Shown: positions 30,213-39,020 of the stretch, one piece after another
How positions within the stretch are numbered: the first letter of the stretch is position 1
Layout: every line of letters starts with the position of its first letter
Assembly (NCBI RefSeq): GCF_900106045.1
Contig: NZ_LT629802.1
Coordinates: 4,650,001-4,714,000 of the forward strand
Origin: Pseudomonas mucidolens
GTDB lineage: Bacteria > Pseudomonadota > Gammaproteobacteria > Pseudomonadales > Pseudomonadaceae
Reading direction: 5' to 3'
DNA length: 64,000 nucleotides
The notes under the pieces: model-generated
Seen by the model: the letters and a program-made list of their open reading frames with translations, nothing else
Databases searched by the model: none
What the model was told of the DNA's origin: nothing
Made by a program: the position numbers and the translations under genes

Positions 30213-30345
30213 GTGGTGAGCGGGCTTGTCCCGCGTTGGGCTGCGCAGCAGCCCTCAAACCTGCCATCCCGGTTTGACTGGATCAACCGGGAGGATTTTT
30301 TGGGGCTGCTGCGCAGCCCAACGGGGGACAAGCCCCCTCGCCACA
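30213..30345. repeat. Palindromic intergenic repeat, element A copy 2
   Basis: Same long hairpin as at 16511, starting 19 bases past the metI stop. Left arm GGGCTGCGCAGCAGCCC, right arm GGGCTGCTGCGCAGCCC. It belongs to a larger tandem duplication with copy 3. Confidence 0.8.
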
Positions 30346-30374
30346 GGACAAGCCTCGCCACAGGAGGGTGTTTG

Positions 30375-30575
30375 TGGCACGTGCTGCTGCCCGACGCGCT
30401 GCCGGGGATTGTCGGCGCGATTGGTGCCGGCGGCCTGGGGGATATTGCCTACCGCTATGGTTATCAGCGTTTTGACAGCCAGGTCATGCTGAGCGTGATT
30501 GTGTTGCTGGTGATCCTGGTGGCGGTGATTCAGTTGGGCGGGGATCGGTTGGCCCGGGTACTGAACAAACGCTGA
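30375..30575 (+). pseudogene. Truncated duplicate of the metI 3' end
   Basis: From TGGCACGTGCTGCTGCCCGA at 30376 the sequence repeats the metI coding region from 29944 to its stop, nearly base for base. One in-frame 51-base deletion removes the [23 protein letters not shown] segment. The stop and downstream palindrome are also copied. It has no start or N-terminus, so it is a remnant of a tandem duplication of about 430 bases. Confidence 0.85.
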
Positions 30576-30593
30576 AAGGCCGGAAGCACTCTT

Positions 30594-30727
30594 GTGGTGA
30601 GCGGGCTTGCCCCGCGTTGGGCTGCGCAGCAGCCCTCAAACCTGCCATCCCGGTTTGACTGGATCAACCGGGAGACCTTTTGGGGGCTGCTGCGCAGCCC
30701 AACGGGGGACAAGCCCCCTCGCCACAG
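30594..30727. repeat. Palindromic intergenic repeat, element A copy 3
   Basis: Copied along with the metI fragment and nearly identical to copy 2. A degenerate tail repeating CCACAGGACAA runs to about 30776, just before the methyltransferase gene. Confidence 0.8.
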
Positions 30728-30827
30728 GACAAACCCCCTAGACACAGGACAAGCTTCGCCACAGGAGGGTGCTTGGTACGTTCGCCACAGGGTATATTCG
30801 GTTATTTCCACGCTTGGTATTGCCCGC

Positions 30828-31463
30828 ATGACTCTGCGACCCGACGACCTCGATCGAATCACCGCCACGACGCTCGGCCATTACAACCAGGTGGCCGAGG
30901 ATTTTCGTGCCGGCACCCGTGATCACGATGTGAGCCAGAATATCGACGCGCTGTTGCGGCATATCCAGGGCTCGGCGCCGTTTACCGTGCTGGATTTCGG
31001 TTGTGGGCCGGGGCGGGATTTGCAGACCTTCACTCGTCTGGGACATATCGCGGTGGGGCTGGACGGCTCCGAGCGTTTCGCGCAGATGGCGCGCGAAGAC
31101 AGTGGCTGCGAGGTGTTGCAACAAGATTTCCTGAAGCTCGATCTGCCCGTCGAACGCTTCGATGGCATCTTCGCCAACGCGGTGCTGTTTCATATTCCCG
31201 GGCAGGAATTGCCGCGCATTCTCAAACAGCTTTACGCGGCACTGAAACCCGCTGGCGTGTTGTTCAGTTCCAACCCCAGGGGCGAGAACCAGGAAGGCTG
31301 GAATGGGCCCCGGTATGGTGCCTACCATGACCTGCAGGCCTGGCAGGCGCTACTCGCCGCCGCCGGGTTCGACGAACTGGAACACTATTATCGACCCGCC
31401 GGTTTGCCACGGGAACAGCAGCCCTGGCTGGCCAGTGTCTGGCGCAAACCAAAGACCGCATGA
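30828..31463 (+). CDS. Class I SAM-dependent methyltransferase
   Basis: A 211-residue cytosolic methyltransferase. Motif I is VLDFGCGPGRDLQTF, the acidic residue after beta-2 is in VGLDGSERF, and the later motif is FDGIFANAVLFHIP. The substrate is unknown. ATG 30828 begins the homologous part; upstream in-frame sequence is the repeat element. It stands alone, converging on the efflux operon. Confidence 0.85.
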   Translation: MTLRPDDLDRITATTLGHYNQVAEDFRAGTRDHDVSQNIDALLRHIQGSAPFTVLDFGCGPGRDLQTFTRLGHIAVGLDGSERFAQMAREDSGCEVLQQDFLKLDLPVERFDGIFANAVLFHIPGQELPRILKQLYAALKPAGVLFSSNPRGENQEGWNGPRYGAYHDLQAWQALLAAAGFDELEHYYRPAGLPREQQPWLASVWRKPKTA

Positions 31464-31481
31464 TCCCGTGGCAGGTGTGAA

Positions 31482-34400
31482 TCAGTCGGCGTTCTGCGGC
31501 TCCCGAATCTTGTACCAGGCCACATACAGCGCGGGCAAAAACAACAGTGTCAGCAGGGTGGCGATAATGATCCCGCCGATCATCGCGTAGGCCATCGGCC
31601 CCCAGAAGACTTCCCGGGCGATGGGGATCATGCCCAGGCTGGCCGCCGCCGCGGTCAGCAGAATCGGCCGGCGCCGATGCTCGGTGGCTTGCACCACCGC
31701 ATCCCACGGCGCATAGCCATCCTGTTCGTAAGCATCGATCTGCGTCACCAGGATCACCGAGTTGCGGATGATGATGCCGATCAGCGCGAGAATCCCGAGG
31801 ATCGCCACAAAGCCCATGGGCGTACCCGTGGGAATCAACGCCAGCACCACGCCGATCAGCCCCAGCGGTGCAACACTGGCCACCAGGAACATCTTCTGCA
31901 CGCTGTGCAACTGGATCATCAGAAAGGTCGCCATCAAAAACAGCATCAACGGCACCACGCGGGCAATCGGACCCTGGGCCTTGCCGCTTTCTTCCACGGT
32001 GCCGCCGGTGGCGACTTCGTAGCCCACCGGCAGGCCAGCGCTGAACTTGTCGATCTCGGGCTTGAGTTGCTTGACCAGATCCGTCGGCTGCATGTCATCG
32101 CGCACGGCGGCCTTGATGGTGATGGTCGGTTTGCGATCGCGCCGCCATACCAACGGCTGTTCCAGCTCATAACCCACGGCGGCGAACGCCAGCAGCGGAA
32201 TCGAGGTTCCGCTCGGGGTGACGATCTGCAAGTTCTGCAGGGTTTCCGGCGTCCCCCGCTCGGCATCTTCGGCACGGCCCACCACGTTGATCAGGTAGAT
32301 ATCGTCGTTGACCTGGGTCACCGCCGCGCCACTGACCACGCTGTTCAGCAACTGCGCCACGTCTTCGGAGGACAGCCCCAGCTGTCGCGCCTTGTCCTGG
32401 GCGATATCGATGCGCAGGACTTTGCCCGGCTCATTCCAGTCGTAGATGATCTCCCCCAGGTGGCTGTTGTTATCCAGCAAGGTCGCCAGCTCAATCGCGT
32501 GTCTACGCACTTGGTTGATGTCCTTGCCAGACACCCGGTACTGGATCGGGCGTCCCACCGGCGGGCCCATTTCCAGCGGCTGGACAAAACTGCCCACCCC
32601 GACGAAGTCATCCCGCAGACGCTTTTGCAGGCGTTCGATCAGGGCGCCGCGCTCTTCCAGGCCTTTGCTGACAATCACTAACTGCGCGTAGTACGGGTTC
32701 TCCAGTTGCTGATCCAGCGGCAGGTAGAAACGAATCGCACCCTGGCCGATATAGGTGCTCCAACGGGCAATGTCCGGGTCATCCTTGATGATCGCTTCAA
32801 GACGATCCACCGCCTTGCGGGTTTCATTGATCGAAGCGTTTTGCGGCAGGTTGAGATCGACGAGGATCTCCGGGCGGTCCGAAGACGGGAAAAACTGGTT
32901 CTGCACAAACTGCATGGAAAACACCGACGCCACAAACAGCAATACGGTGATGCCAATTGCCCACCAACGGTTGCGCATGGCCCACAGCATCCCGCCGTTA
33001 AAAGCCCGGCCAACACGTCCCGGTTCCTCGTCGTGGGGTTTGACCTTGCTGCTGAGGATGTGCACGCCAATCACCGGCGCAAACAACACCGCCACCACCC
33101 ACGACACCAGCATCGCCACGGCAATCACCGCGAACAGGGTGAAGGTGTACTCGCCCGCCGAGCTGGCGTTCAAGCCGATAGGCACGAAACCGGCCACTGT
33201 CACCAGCGTACCAGTCAACATCGGGAACGCGGTGGACGTGTAGGCATACGTCGCCGCCTGCTCCTTGGTTTCGCCTTTTTCCAGGCGCGTGATCATCATT
33301 TCCACGGTGATCATCGCGTCGTCCACCAGCAGGCCCAAGGCGATGATCAAGGCGCCCAGCGATACCCGCTGCATGGTGATGCCGCTGTATTCCATAAATA
33401 CAAATACCAGCGCCAGCACCAACGGGATGGAACACGCGACCACCAATCCGGCACGCAGGCCGAGGCTGATAAAACTCACCACCAAGACGATGATGACCGC
33501 TTCGAACAGCGCGCTGGTGAAGCCACCGACGGCCTCTTCCACCACTTCCGCCTGATCGGAGACCTTATGCACCCCGACGCCTACCGGCAGATCGGCGGTC
33601 AGGTCGTCCATGCGCTGGTGCAGCGCCTGGCCGAACTCCTGGATGTTGCCGCCCTTTTGCATGGCGATGGCCAGGCCAATCGCCTGTTTGCCATTGAAGC
33701 GAAACATCGGCCGCGCCGGGTCGACATAGCCCCGCGTGATATCGGCGATATCCGCCAGGCGGTAGAAGCGGTCATTGAGTCGCAGGTTGACGTTGGCCAG
33801 GTCTTTTTCCGAGGCGAACTGTCCGGAGGTGCGCACGGAAATCCGCTCCGGCCCGGCCTCGATCACCCCGGCCGGCGTCACTGCGTTTTGCGCTTGCAGG
33901 CTCTGTACCACTTGCCGCTGGTCAATGCCCAGGGCCGCCAGTTTGCGCGTGGAAAAATTCAGGTAAATCACTTCGTCCTGCTGGCCGATCATCTCGACCT
34001 TGCCCAACCCCGGCACCGCCCGAATCTCGGCCCGCACCTGCTCGACATAGTCGCGCAGCTGGCGCATCGACAGACCGTCGGCGGTAAAGGCGTACACCGA
34101 GCCGAACACGTCACCGAACTCATCGTTGAACGCCGGTCCTTGCAACCCTTGGGGGAAGCTGCCGCGAATGTCATCGATCTTCTTGCGCACCTGGTACCAG
34201 ATCCCGGGAATGTCCTTGGCGCTGGTGGTGTCGCGCAGGAACACGAACACCGTGGACTCACCGGGTCGGGTGTAGCTTTTCACGTAGTCAAGGGAGTCGA
34301 GTTCTTCGAGTTTTTTCTCGATGCGGTCGGTGACTTGCTTGAGGGTTTCCTCCTGGGTCGCGCCAGGCCAGCGCGTCTGGATCACCATGGTCTTGATGGT

Positions 34401-34532
34401 GAAGGAAGGATCTTCCTCGCGACCCAGATTCATGTAGGAGAACACGCCCATCAGCAGCGCGACGAACATCAGGAACCAGACGAAGGACTGATGCTTGAGG
34501 GCCCAGTCGGATAAGTTGAAACTCCCTTTCAT
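31482..34532 (-). CDS. triC: RND efflux pump inner-membrane protein, TriC type
   Basis: A 1016-residue RND transporter with 12 membrane helices and two large periplasmic loops. It begins MKGSFNLSDWALKHQSFVW and carries GREEDPSFTIK, and the helix-4 proton-relay region LGLLVDDAMITVEMM. These closely match P. aeruginosa TriC as I remember it. Two membrane-fusion proteins precede it, as in triABC, where both are needed for triclosan efflux through OpmH. Its ATG overlaps the stop of the second one. Confidence 0.9.
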   Translation of the reverse strand: MKGSFNLSDWALKHQSFVWFLMFVALLMGVFSYMNLGREEDPSFTIKTMVIQTRWPGATQEETLKQVTDRIEKKLEELDSLDYVKSYTRPGESTVFVFLRDTTSAKDIPGIWYQVRKKIDDIRGSFPQGLQGPAFNDEFGDVFGSVYAFTADGLSMRQLRDYVEQVRAEIRAVPGLGKVEMIGQQDEVIYLNFSTRKLAALGIDQRQVVQSLQAQNAVTPAGVIEAGPERISVRTSGQFASEKDLANVNLRLNDRFYRLADIADITRGYVDPARPMFRFNGKQAIGLAIAMQKGGNIQEFGQALHQRMDDLTADLPVGVGVHKVSDQAEVVEEAVGGFTSALFEAVIIVLVVSFISLGLRAGLVVACSIPLVLALVFVFMEYSGITMQRVSLGALIIALGLLVDDAMITVEMMITRLEKGETKEQAATYAYTSTAFPMLTGTLVTVAGFVPIGLNASSAGEYTFTLFAVIAVAMLVSWVVAVLFAPVIGVHILSSKVKPHDEEPGRVGRAFNGGMLWAMRNRWWAIGITVLLFVASVFSMQFVQNQFFPSSDRPEILVDLNLPQNASINETRKAVDRLEAIIKDDPDIARWSTYIGQGAIRFYLPLDQQLENPYYAQLVIVSKGLEERGALIERLQKRLRDDFVGVGSFVQPLEMGPPVGRPIQYRVSGKDINQVRRHAIELATLLDNNSHLGEIIYDWNEPGKVLRIDIAQDKARQLGLSSEDVAQLLNSVVSGAAVTQVNDDIYLINVVGRAEDAERGTPETLQNLQIVTPSGTSIPLLAFAAVGYELEQPLVWRRDRKPTITIKAAVRDDMQPTDLVKQLKPEIDKFSAGLPVGYEVATGGTVEESGKAQGPIARVVPLMLFLMATFLMIQLHSVQKMFLVASVAPLGLIGVVLALIPTGTPMGFVAILGILALIGIIIRNSVILVTQIDAYEQDGYAPWDAVVQATEHRRRPILLTAAAASLGMIPIAREVFWGPMAYAMIGGIIIATLLTLLFLPALYVAWYKIREPQNAD

Positions 34533-35599
34533 CGCGCGCTGTCCTCATCGATTTTGACTTTTTGCCCGGGCTTCAGGCTGTTGACGCCAGCACTGACCAC
34601 GCGCTCGCCGGGCTGGACACCGCCCTCCAGCAAGACATGCTGTTCATCGCGGCTGACAAGGCTGACATCGCGGGGCTGTACGGTCTGGTTCTGCAGGTCA
34701 ATCACCCAGATGCGGGTCTTGCCGTCGACTTCCTGTATCGCGCTGAGGGGCAACTCGATACGCGGCGCGATGGCCGAACTCAAGGTCACGCTGATCGCCG
34801 TGCCCAGACGGAAGGCCGCGGGAGGCTCGGCCAGGGTCAGGCGGGCGCGACGGGTACGCGTGGCGCTTTGGGCCTGGGGTTCGACTTCGCGCACGATGGC
34901 GGTGGTGTTGACCTCGGGATCCAACTGCGCGGCCACGTGAAACACCACGTCTGGCGGCAAGCGCTCGGCGAGGCCGGCGGGCAGATCAATCACCGCTTCC
35001 TTGATGTCCGGACGCGCCAGCGTCACCACTTGCTGGCCGGCGCTGACCACTTGGCCAGCCTCGGCATTCCAGGCCGTGACAATGCCGGCATGGTCGGTGT
35101 GCAATTCGGCGTAATTGAGCTGGTCCCTGGCCTGATCGACGGCAGCCTTGGCTTGATCGAGGGAGGCCTGGGTAGTTTTCAGGTCGGTCTGGGCCAGATC
35201 CAGTTGCGCCTGGGCGCCGACGCCACGGTCGAACAGCGCTTGCTGGCGCCGCGCATTGGCCTGGGCATTGATCCATTGCGCCTGGACACGGGCCAGGTCG
35301 CCCTGGGCCGCACGCAGCTGGTTCTGTTGGTCAGTGGGGTCGAGCACCGCCAGCAAGGCGCCCTTTTCCACTTCGGCGCCAACGTCCACGGCGCGCCGAG
35401 CGATGCGGCCCGGCACACGGAACCCCAGGTTGCTTTCGTAGCGAGCCTGGATGGTGCCAGCGAAACGCCCGAGGTTTTCCTGATCTTCTGACGTCACTTC
35501 AATCGAGAGCACCGGGCGCACCGGCTCCGGAGCCGGTTCTTCCTTGGAACAGGCGATCAGCGCCAGGCTGGTAACGAGTATCAGCGTCAGCTGCTTCAT
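34529..35599 (-). CDS. triB: RND membrane-fusion protein, TriB type
   Basis: A 356-residue periplasmic adaptor lipoprotein. The lipobox is LALIAC near residue 17. Lipoyl/barrel-sandwich halves (GFRVPGRIARRAVDVG; HTDHAGIVTAWNAEAGQVV) flank a helical hairpin at about 85-150. It overlaps both operon neighbours by four bases. It differs enough from the first adaptor to suggest a heteromeric pair. Confidence 0.87.
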   Translation of the reverse strand: MKQLTLILVTSLALIACSKEEPAPEPVRPVLSIEVTSEDQENLGRFAGTIQARYESNLGFRVPGRIARRAVDVGAEVEKGALLAVLDPTDQQNQLRAAQGDLARVQAQWINAQANARRQQALFDRGVGAQAQLDLAQTDLKTTQASLDQAKAAVDQARDQLNYAELHTDHAGIVTAWNAEAGQVVSAGQQVVTLARPDIKEAVIDLPAGLAERLPPDVVFHVAAQLDPEVNTTAIVREVEPQAQSATRTRRARLTLAEPPAAFRLGTAISVTLSSAIAPRIELPLSAIQEVDGKTRIWVIDLQNQTVQPRDVSLVSRDEQHVLLEGGVQPGERVVSAGVNSLKPGQKVKIDEDSAR

Positions 35600-36705
35600 G
35601 GCTGCACTCCCTTGGCCTGGGCTGGATCCGGCGGTTGGGCGATCTCTACCTGCATGCCGGGGTGCAGTAATTGTCCACCGGCCACCACGACTTTTTCGCC
35701 GCCCTCGAGGCCGTCACTGATGATCACCTTGCCGGTCAGGTAACGGGCCACGGTGACCCTGTGCAATTGAGCCTTGCCGTCGGCGTCCACCAGCCACACG
35801 GCAGGCTTTGGCTCCTTGAGGTCCTTGGTGAGGGCCGCCCAGGGCAACTCAATGCTGCGTTTGGCCGGCCCGTTGGCCGTGGCGCTGACCACCGAGCCCA
35901 GTTGCATGCCCTTGGGCAAGTCGTCCAGCGCGATCTTCACCTGCACCGTGCCGCTGTTGGTGGCCACGGCCGGGGTTACTTCACGTACCCGGCCCACGGC
36001 CTTGACGGTCGGCTTATCCAGCAGGCTGACGGTGATCGGCAGGTCGGCCGGCGGTTCCATCAATAACGCTTCATAGACGTTGAACACCGCGTCACGCGCA
36101 CCATCACGAGCCAGGCTGAAAATCGGCACGGTGGCCTGCACCACTTGGCCGACTTCCGCCTGGCGCGCGGTAATCACGCCCGGCGCATCCGCGACCAAGG
36201 CGGTGTAGCCCAATTGCTCGCGAGCATTGGCCAGTTGCGCCTGGGCGGCCGCCAGCGCGCTTTGGCTGCTGCGCAATGCGGCTTGGGCCGAGTCGTACTC
36301 GCTGCGACTGGTATAGCCCTTGGGCAAGAGTTTTTCCTGGCGCACAAAAGCCGCGGCGGTCTGTTTGACTCGTGCCTGTTCCGCCACCACTTGAGCCTGG
36401 GCGGAATTGACGTTGGTCTGCAAATCCTTGGGATCAAGCTTGGCCAGCACTTGATTGGCAGTCACGCGGTCGCCGACATCGACCATACGTTGGACGATTT
36501 TGCCGCCGACACGAAACGACAGATCGGTCTGCACACGCGCCTGAATATCCCCGGTGAGGGTCACGGCGGCGGCAAAGTCACCCGGCTGCACCGTTTGCAC
36601 AAATACTCTGGAGTGCTCCTTGGGTGCAGGTTTTTCCTGTCCGCAGCCGCTGAGCAATGTCAGTAGGGCAAGACCACATATAAATGTCGAGGTTAGACCG
36701 CCCAT
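35596..36705 (-). CDS. triA: RND membrane-fusion protein, TriA type
   Basis: A 369-residue adaptor with signal peptide and lipobox LLSGC (about residues 17-21). Paired lipoyl segments (FRVGGKIVQRMVDVGDRV; DAPGVITARQAEVGQVV) lie around a coiled hairpin rich in Ala/Gln at about 100-165. It is the first gene of the leftward operon; no regulator gene adjoins it. Confidence 0.87.
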   Translation of the reverse strand: MGGLTSTFICGLALLTLLSGCGQEKPAPKEHSRVFVQTVQPGDFAAAVTLTGDIQARVQTDLSFRVGGKIVQRMVDVGDRVTANQVLAKLDPKDLQTNVNSAQAQVVAEQARVKQTAAAFVRQEKLLPKGYTSRSEYDSAQAALRSSQSALAAAQAQLANAREQLGYTALVADAPGVITARQAEVGQVVQATVPIFSLARDGARDAVFNVYEALLMEPPADLPITVSLLDKPTVKAVGRVREVTPAVATNSGTVQVKIALDDLPKGMQLGSVVSATANGPAKRSIELPWAALTKDLKEPKPAVWLVDADGKAQLHRVTVARYLTGKVIISDGLEGGEKVVVAGGQLLHPGMQVEIAQPPDPAQAKGVQP

Positions 36706-36827
36706 GCAGGCTCCTTTTGCGTGATGCTGACGTGCCAGTGTCTATGCGACTCTGAGCGTAGTTCAGGGTTCCTTATCTGCAGGGAGGATCCCATACTTAC
36801 GCTCGTTCTCAGTCAGATACGACGCTC

Positions 36828-37988
36828 ATGCTCAAGACTTTAGCGGTGGCCAACTACCGCTCGATCAATAAACTGGTGGTGCCACTGGATCGGCTGAACC
36901 TGATCACCGGACCCAATGGCAGCGGTAAATCCAACCTGTATCGCGCCTTGCGTCTGCTGGCAGAGACTGCGCAAGGCGGGGTGATCAACGCCTTGGCCCG
37001 TGAAGGCGGGCTGGATTCGACCTTCTGGGCCGGGCCCGAAACCATCAGTCGCCGCATGCTCAAGGGCGAAGTCGCGGTGCAGGCAACCGTGCGCCAGGGT
37101 GTCAAGCGTTTGCGCCTGGGATTTGCCGGGGAAGATTTCAGCTACGCGATTTCCTTGGGCCTGCCAGAACCCAGCAAGTCTTATTTCTGCCTCGACCCCG
37201 AGATCAAGAAAGAATGCATCTGGGCCGGCCACCTGTACCGCCCGGCGAGCTTGCTGGTGCAACGATCCGGGCCATTGATCCGCGCCCGCGAGGGTCGCGC
37301 CTGGGATGTACTGGCGCAACACACACCGGACTATCACAGCCTGTTCGATCAAGTCGGCAGCCTGCGAGGCTCACCGGAAGTGTTGATGCTGCGCGAAAGC
37401 ATTCGCGGCTGGCGTTTTTACGATCATTTTCGCAGCGACGCCGACGCACCGGTGCGCCTGCCGCAACTGGGCACGCGCACGCCGGTGCTGCATCACGATG
37501 GCCGCGATCTGGCGGCGGCGTTGCAGACCATCCGGGAAATCGGCGACCCCGAGGCGTTGCAGCGGGCGGTCAGCGATGCGTTTCCCGGCGCCCGCTTGAA
37601 TATCGAACCCTTGCAGGGCGGGCGCTTCGCCATTGAGTTTTATCAGGAAGGCTTGCTGCGCCCGTTGTCAGCGGCGGAGTTGTCGGATGGAACCTTGCGC
37701 TATTTGTTGCTGGTCGCCGCGCTGCTGACGCCACGCCCACCGACGATGATGGTGTTGAACGAACCGGAAACCAGTCTGCATCCGGACCTGCTGCCAGCGC
37801 TGGCACGCCTGATTATCCAGGCCTCACAACGCTGCCAGGTGTGGGTGGTGTCCCATGCCAGCCGCCTGATTGCCGCATTGCAGCAGGATGAGCAGTGCAA
37901 TTCGATTGTGCTGGAGAAGGTGATGGGGCAGACGCAGATTGTCGGGCAACGGGTGCTGGATGAGCCGGCGTGGCATTGGCCGAACTGA
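36828..37988 (+). CDS. Orphan RecF/OLD-like AAA ATPase
   Basis: A 386-residue ABC-class ATPase of the AAA_21/OLD type. Walker A is GPNGSGKSN (residues 29-37), the ABC-like signature is AAELSDGTLRYL, Walker B is MMVLNEPETSLHPDLL and the switch His is VVSHASRLI. There is no TOPRIM nuclease domain and no neighbouring nuclease or helicase, unlike defence systems such as Gabija or OLD. It may act in DNA repair or signalling. It is divergent from triABC. Confidence 0.75.
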   Translation: MLKTLAVANYRSINKLVVPLDRLNLITGPNGSGKSNLYRALRLLAETAQGGVINALAREGGLDSTFWAGPETISRRMLKGEVAVQATVRQGVKRLRLGFAGEDFSYAISLGLPEPSKSYFCLDPEIKKECIWAGHLYRPASLLVQRSGPLIRAREGRAWDVLAQHTPDYHSLFDQVGSLRGSPEVLMLRESIRGWRFYDHFRSDADAPVRLPQLGTRTPVLHHDGRDLAAALQTIREIGDPEALQRAVSDAFPGARLNIEPLQGGRFAIEFYQEGLLRPLSAAELSDGTLRYLLLVAALLTPRPPTMMVLNEPETSLHPDLLPALARLIIQASQRCQVWVVSHASRLIAALQQDEQCNSIVLEKVMGQTQIVGQRVLDEPAWHWPN

Positions 37989-38025
37989 ATACAGAGGGCC
38001 TGGGACCGGCCGCCTACGCCAGGCC

Positions 38026-38062
38026 TAAAAAAAACGCCGACGCTGTCTTAGCCGTCGGCGTT
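38026..38062 (-). terminator. Terminator of the second metQ
   Basis: Arms AACGCCGACG (38033-38042) and CGTCGGCGTT (38053-38062) make a strong hairpin. Read leftward, a T-run follows (A-run 38027-38034). It may also serve the convergent ATPase gene. Confidence 0.85.
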
Positions 38063-38087
38063 AAAACCTTGAAACGGGTTTAGCGAA

Positions 38088-38870
38088 TCAGAACGCCGGC
38101 ACGACAGCGCCGTTGTACTTCTTCTCGATGAACGCTTTGACTTCAGGGCTGGTCAGGGCCTTGGAGAGTTTCTGGATAGCCTCGCTGTCCTTGTTGTCCG
38201 GGCGGGCTACCAGGAAGTTCACGTAGGGCGAATCGGACGACTCAATGACCAATGCATCCTTGGCCGGATTCAGGCCGGCTTCCAGCGCGTAGTTGGTGTT
38301 GATCATGTCCAGGTCGACCTGGTCCAGAACCCGTGGCAACAGGGCCGATTCCAACTCCTTGAACTTCAGGTTCTTCGGGTTGCTCACGATATCCTTGGGT
38401 GTGGACAGTGCGTTTTTCGGGTCTTTCAGGGTGATCAGGCCAGCCTTTTGCAGCAGCAACAGGGCACGGCCGCTGTTGGAACCTTCGTTAGGAATTGCCA
38501 CGGTGGCGCCGTCTTTAAGATCGTCGAGCTTGGTGACTTTCCTGGAATAACCACCGAATGGTTCAACGTGGACACCGACGACGGTGACCAGGTTGGTGCC
38601 CTTGCCCTTGTTGAAATTTTCCAGGTACGGCAGGGTCTGGAAGTAGTTGGCGTCCAGACGCTTCTCGGCCACTTGAACGTTCGGCTGCACGTAGTCGGTG
38701 AACACCTTGATTTCCAGGTCCACGCCCTCTTTGGCCAGGGTCGGCTTGATCAGCTCGAGGATTTCGGCGTGGGGCACCGGCGTGGCAGCGATGACCAGCT
38801 TTTCATTGGCCTGGACCAGGCCAGTGGTCAGGGCAGCCGCCAGCGCGGTGAACAACAGAAACTTTTTCAT
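38088..38870 (-). CDS. metQ: MetQ-family methionine-binding protein
   Basis: A 260-residue periplasmic protein. The signal peptide ends about GLVQA-NE and there is no lipobox Cys. Family features are LVIAATPVPHAEILELIKP, DYVQPNVQVAEKRLDANYFQ and PNEGSNSGRALLLL. It is a solitary binding protein near, but on the opposite strand from, the metQNI set. It probably shares a permease encoded elsewhere or the nearby MetNI. Confidence 0.88.
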   Translation of the reverse strand: MKKFLLFTALAAALTTGLVQANEKLVIAATPVPHAEILELIKPTLAKEGVDLEIKVFTDYVQPNVQVAEKRLDANYFQTLPYLENFNKGKGTNLVTVVGVHVEPFGGYSRKVTKLDDLKDGATVAIPNEGSNSGRALLLLQKAGLITLKDPKNALSTPKDIVSNPKNLKFKELESALLPRVLDQVDLDMINTNYALEAGLNPAKDALVIESSDSPYVNFLVARPDNKDSEAIQKLSKALTSPEVKAFIEKKYNGAVVPAF

Positions 38871-39020
38871 GCAGTGTCCTTAATCGAAAATCCAGGGCGT
38901 CGGTGACGACCATTTCTTATATGCGGTGCCAGTGAAGTGCTATCGCGGCATGCAACGGACAATACCGGTATTTTTTATTCCCGAACAATACCTTTTATTC
39001 ACTTTGATATTCCATTTCAC

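Noticed and set aside
30213..30575. A 120-codon frame joining the palindrome and the metI fragment
   Set aside because: It merely reads through the repeat into the duplicated metI end; there is no start signal or full permease.
32706..34514. A 602-codon rightward open frame opposite triC
   Set aside because: His/Arg/Gln-rich composition typical of an antisense reading of a membrane protein gene; no start signal.
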